Source of the DNA: Alphaproteobacteria bacterium
GTDB taxonomy: Bacteria > Pseudomonadota > Alphaproteobacteria > Puniceispirillales > UBA1172
DNA length: 17,001 nt
Reading direction: 5' to 3'
Assembly (NCBI GenBank): GCA_021296375.1
Contig: JAGWAQ010000034.1
Coordinates: forward strand, 1-17,001
Under the pieces are notes generated by a model that was not told the DNA's origin, did no database searches, and saw only the letters and a list, made by a program, of their open reading frames with translations. This document shows positions 15,777-17,001 of this stretch, in pieces (the stretch's first letter is position 1; the number at the start of each line of letters is the position of its first letter). The translations under genes were made by a program, and so were the position numbers.

Positions 15777-15806
15777 TTGACAGCTTAATCCTGCCGTGGT
15801 CATAAT
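15777..15806 (+). promoter_or_regulatory. Sigma70-type promoter for the DUF4268 gene
   Basis: A perfect TTGACA (15777-15782) is followed after 18 bases by CATAAT (15801-15806, 5 of 6 to TATAAT). Initiation near 15813 would give a leader of about 70 bases before ATG 15884. This is the best promoter match in the window and suggests that the downstream gene is expressed separately from the purine operon. Confidence 0.6.
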
Positions 15807-15883
15807 TTGAGCCGATACCTCTTTATCGTTTTCCCCAAATTTGTGTTTTCGGTATCCATTTCGATCAGCAATGGAGCGCATAC

Positions 15884-16858
15884 ATGACCCCATCTTTAGG
15901 CCGCCTCGAAAAAGTTGACCTCCGCTACATCTGGGAAACAGAAGCGCAGGATTTCACCCCTTGGCTGGCGCGTGAAGACAACCTCGCCATCCTGGGGGAA
16001 ACCCTGAAGATGGAGCTTGAACTTGAAGCGCAGGAAAAAAAGGTGGGGCCGTTCAGTGCTGACCTGCTCTGCACCAATACAGATGATGGATCAATGGTGC
16101 TGATTGAAAATCAACTGGAACGCACCGACCACACCCATCTTGGGCAACTGATCACATACGCGGCGGGGCTTCACACCGTCAATATTGTCTGGATTGCCTC
16201 TCCCTTTACCGATGAGCATCGCGCGGCGTTAGACTGGCTCAATGAAATCACCGATACCAATTACCGTTTTTTCGGCCTTGAGGTCGAATTATGGAAAATT
16301 GGGGAATCGCCCCCTGCTCCTAAATTTAACATTATTTCCAAGCCAAACGACTGGTCACGTTCTGTTGCCAAAGAGGCTCGAAACAAAAGCGCCCGTCCTA
16401 CAAAATTACTTCAACAAGACTACTGGCAAGCCTTGAAAGAGTTTGGGGAAATGAACGGCTCTGAGTTGCGTTTTCAGTCTCCTCGTCCACAACACTGGTT
16501 TAATTTTGGTATCGGAAAAACAAACACAAAACTGGTTGCCCTTGTGAATTCAAGGACAAAAAAAATCACCGTTGGCTTTGAAAGTTATGGCGACGCCGGA
16601 ACACTTTGTTATGAAAACCTCCATGCCCAAAAGGCGGAGATTGAACGTGAATTGGGGTTTTCGCCAGATTGGCTCCCCCTCGAAGGGAAAAAAGTTTCTG
16701 CCATCTGGTACAGCAGAGACGGCGATATTTCCGATAAATCTCAATGGCCGGAGTTGCACAACTGGATGATCACGCATCTTGAAAAAATGGATAAGGTCTT
16801 TCGTCCCCGCGTCAAAGCCATGGACCTGACGTCGAATGACGAAGAGGATGACGCCTGA
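15884..16858 (+). CDS. DUF4268-type protein with PD-(D/E)XK nuclease-like N-terminus
   Basis: Protein of 324 residues, not part of the purine pathway. The N-terminal part (about 1-140) resembles a PD-(D/E)XK nuclease core: D60 in FSADLL, the E75-N-Q77 pair in VLIENQLE, then a helix THLGQLITYAAGL (84-96) and a strand VNIVWIASPF. A Gln in place of the last Lys is a known variant of this fold. The C-terminal part (about 175-310) is the DUF4268-like region (QQDYWQALKEF, RPQHWFNFGIG, WYSRDGDI), ending in an acidic tail. No signal or membrane segment is seen. Base composition drops towards the end: 33 of 60 bases are G/C at 15901-15960, 25 of 60 at 16321-16380 and 21 of 60 at 16501-16560, unlike the purine genes. 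It has its own promoter. A role in DNA processing or defence is possible but unproven; the start has only a weak RBS. Confidence 0.75.
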   Translation: MTPSLGRLEKVDLRYIWETEAQDFTPWLAREDNLAILGETLKMELELEAQEKKVGPFSADLLCTNTDDGSMVLIENQLERTDHTHLGQLITYAAGLHTVNIVWIASPFTDEHRAALDWLNEITDTNYRFFGLEVELWKIGESPPAPKFNIISKPNDWSRSVAKEARNKSARPTKLLQQDYWQALKEFGEMNGSELRFQSPRPQHWFNFGIGKTNTKLVALVNSRTKKITVGFESYGDAGTLCYENLHAQKAEIERELGFSPDWLPLEGKKVSAIWYSRDGDISDKSQWPELHNWMITHLEKMDKVFRPRVKAMDLTSNDEEDDA

Positions 16859-16901
16859 AGCATCACCCCCCCCTATTACCCTGATCAAATTTTTCCAACC
16901 C

Positions 16902-16929
16902 TCACCTAAGCTTTGGTGATGTTTTTTTT
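16902..16929 (+). terminator. Weak rho-independent terminator candidate
   Basis: TCACC (16902-16906) and GGTGA (16915-16919) form a 5-bp stem with an 8-base loop, followed by eight T at 16922-16929. An alternative 7-bp pairing uses CATCACC at 16861-16867 with GGTGATG at 16915-16921. Either would stop transcripts from the DUF4268 gene. The site overlaps the 3' coding end of the minus-strand gene. The stem is weak. Confidence 0.3.
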
Positions 16930-17001
16930 CGGGTCATAAAACGGTTTTTCCACGACTTCAGCGGCGCGGGGGCCCGTCGAGCTTTCCACCGTCAATGCGG
17001 T
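16906..17001 (-). CDS. 3' end of a minus-strand gene, possibly GcvT-like
   Basis: Reading the minus strand from the window edge gives an open frame of 31 codons ending at a TAG (16906-16908). The visible C-terminus reads GPRAAEVVEKPFYDPKKN and then ITKA. The 'VVEKPFYDPKK' type ending reminds me of aminomethyltransferase (GcvT-like) C-termini, but 31 residues are too few to be sure. It is convergent with the DUF4268 gene and marks the end of the co-directional block. Only the tail lies in the window. Confidence 0.5.
   Translation of the reverse strand, partial: TALTVESSTGPRAAEVVEKPFYDPKKNITKA

Noticed and set aside
16866..16873. C8 run as evidence of a frameshift in a gene
   Set aside because: It is after the DUF4268 stop and outside any supported coding region; a length error there would change no gene.
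1..17001. CRISPR arrays, tRNA or rRNA genes, insertion sequences
   Set aside because: I saw no regularly spaced repeats, tRNA-like cloverleaf sequence, rRNA motif or transposase in either strand.

Overview
This window is a GC-rich stretch of bacterial DNA in which every complete gene lies on the + strand. It looks alphaproteobacterial. The reasons are the PuuD-type membrane urate oxidase carrying a C-terminal cytochrome c, the allantoinase/OHCU-decarboxylase fusion (puuE-uraD), and a xanthine dehydrogenase whose 2Fe-2S and FAD domains sit on one subunit (Rhodobacter XdhA/XdhB type). I cannot name a genus from sequence alone.

Layout. (1) 9-902: LysR-type regulator. (2) 1013-6378: four co-directional genes, hyuA and hyuB (overlapping; ATP-dependent hydantoinase/oxoprolinase family), an HpcH/HpaI class II aldolase, and an SDR-fold protein that lacks the usual catalytic Tyr and Lys. 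(3) 6379-6535: a short gap with three imperfect direct repeats and a strong hairpin. (4) 6536-15764: an almost gap-free purine/ureide catabolic operon, uraH-puuD-xdhA-xdhB-xdhC-puuE/uraD fusion-ureidoglycine aminohydrolase-allA. (5) 15884-16858: a DUF4268-type, PD-(D/E)XK nuclease-like gene with its own good sigma70-type promoter and a lower-GC second half. (6) 16906-17001: the 3' end of a minus-strand gene that runs out of the window. No gene-free stretch exceeds 300 bases.

How the genes work together. XdhAB, matured by XdhC, oxidises hypoxanthine and xanthine to urate. PuuD oxidises urate to 5-hydroxyisourate and passes electrons to its cytochrome c domain. UraH opens 5-hydroxyisourate to OHCU. 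The UraD half of the fusion makes S-allantoin, and the PuuE half opens this to allantoate. Ureidoglycine aminohydrolase turns ureidoglycine into ureidoglycolate plus ammonia, and AllA releases glyoxylate and urea. The step between allantoate and ureidoglycine (allantoate amidohydrolase, AllC) is not encoded here, nor is a purine permease, guanine deaminase or urease. The hyuAB-aldolase-SDR block has no defined substrate. Its position directly upstream suggests a side branch for a cyclic ureide or lactam, or for glyoxylate, but that is inference. It is the most interesting unexplained part of the window.
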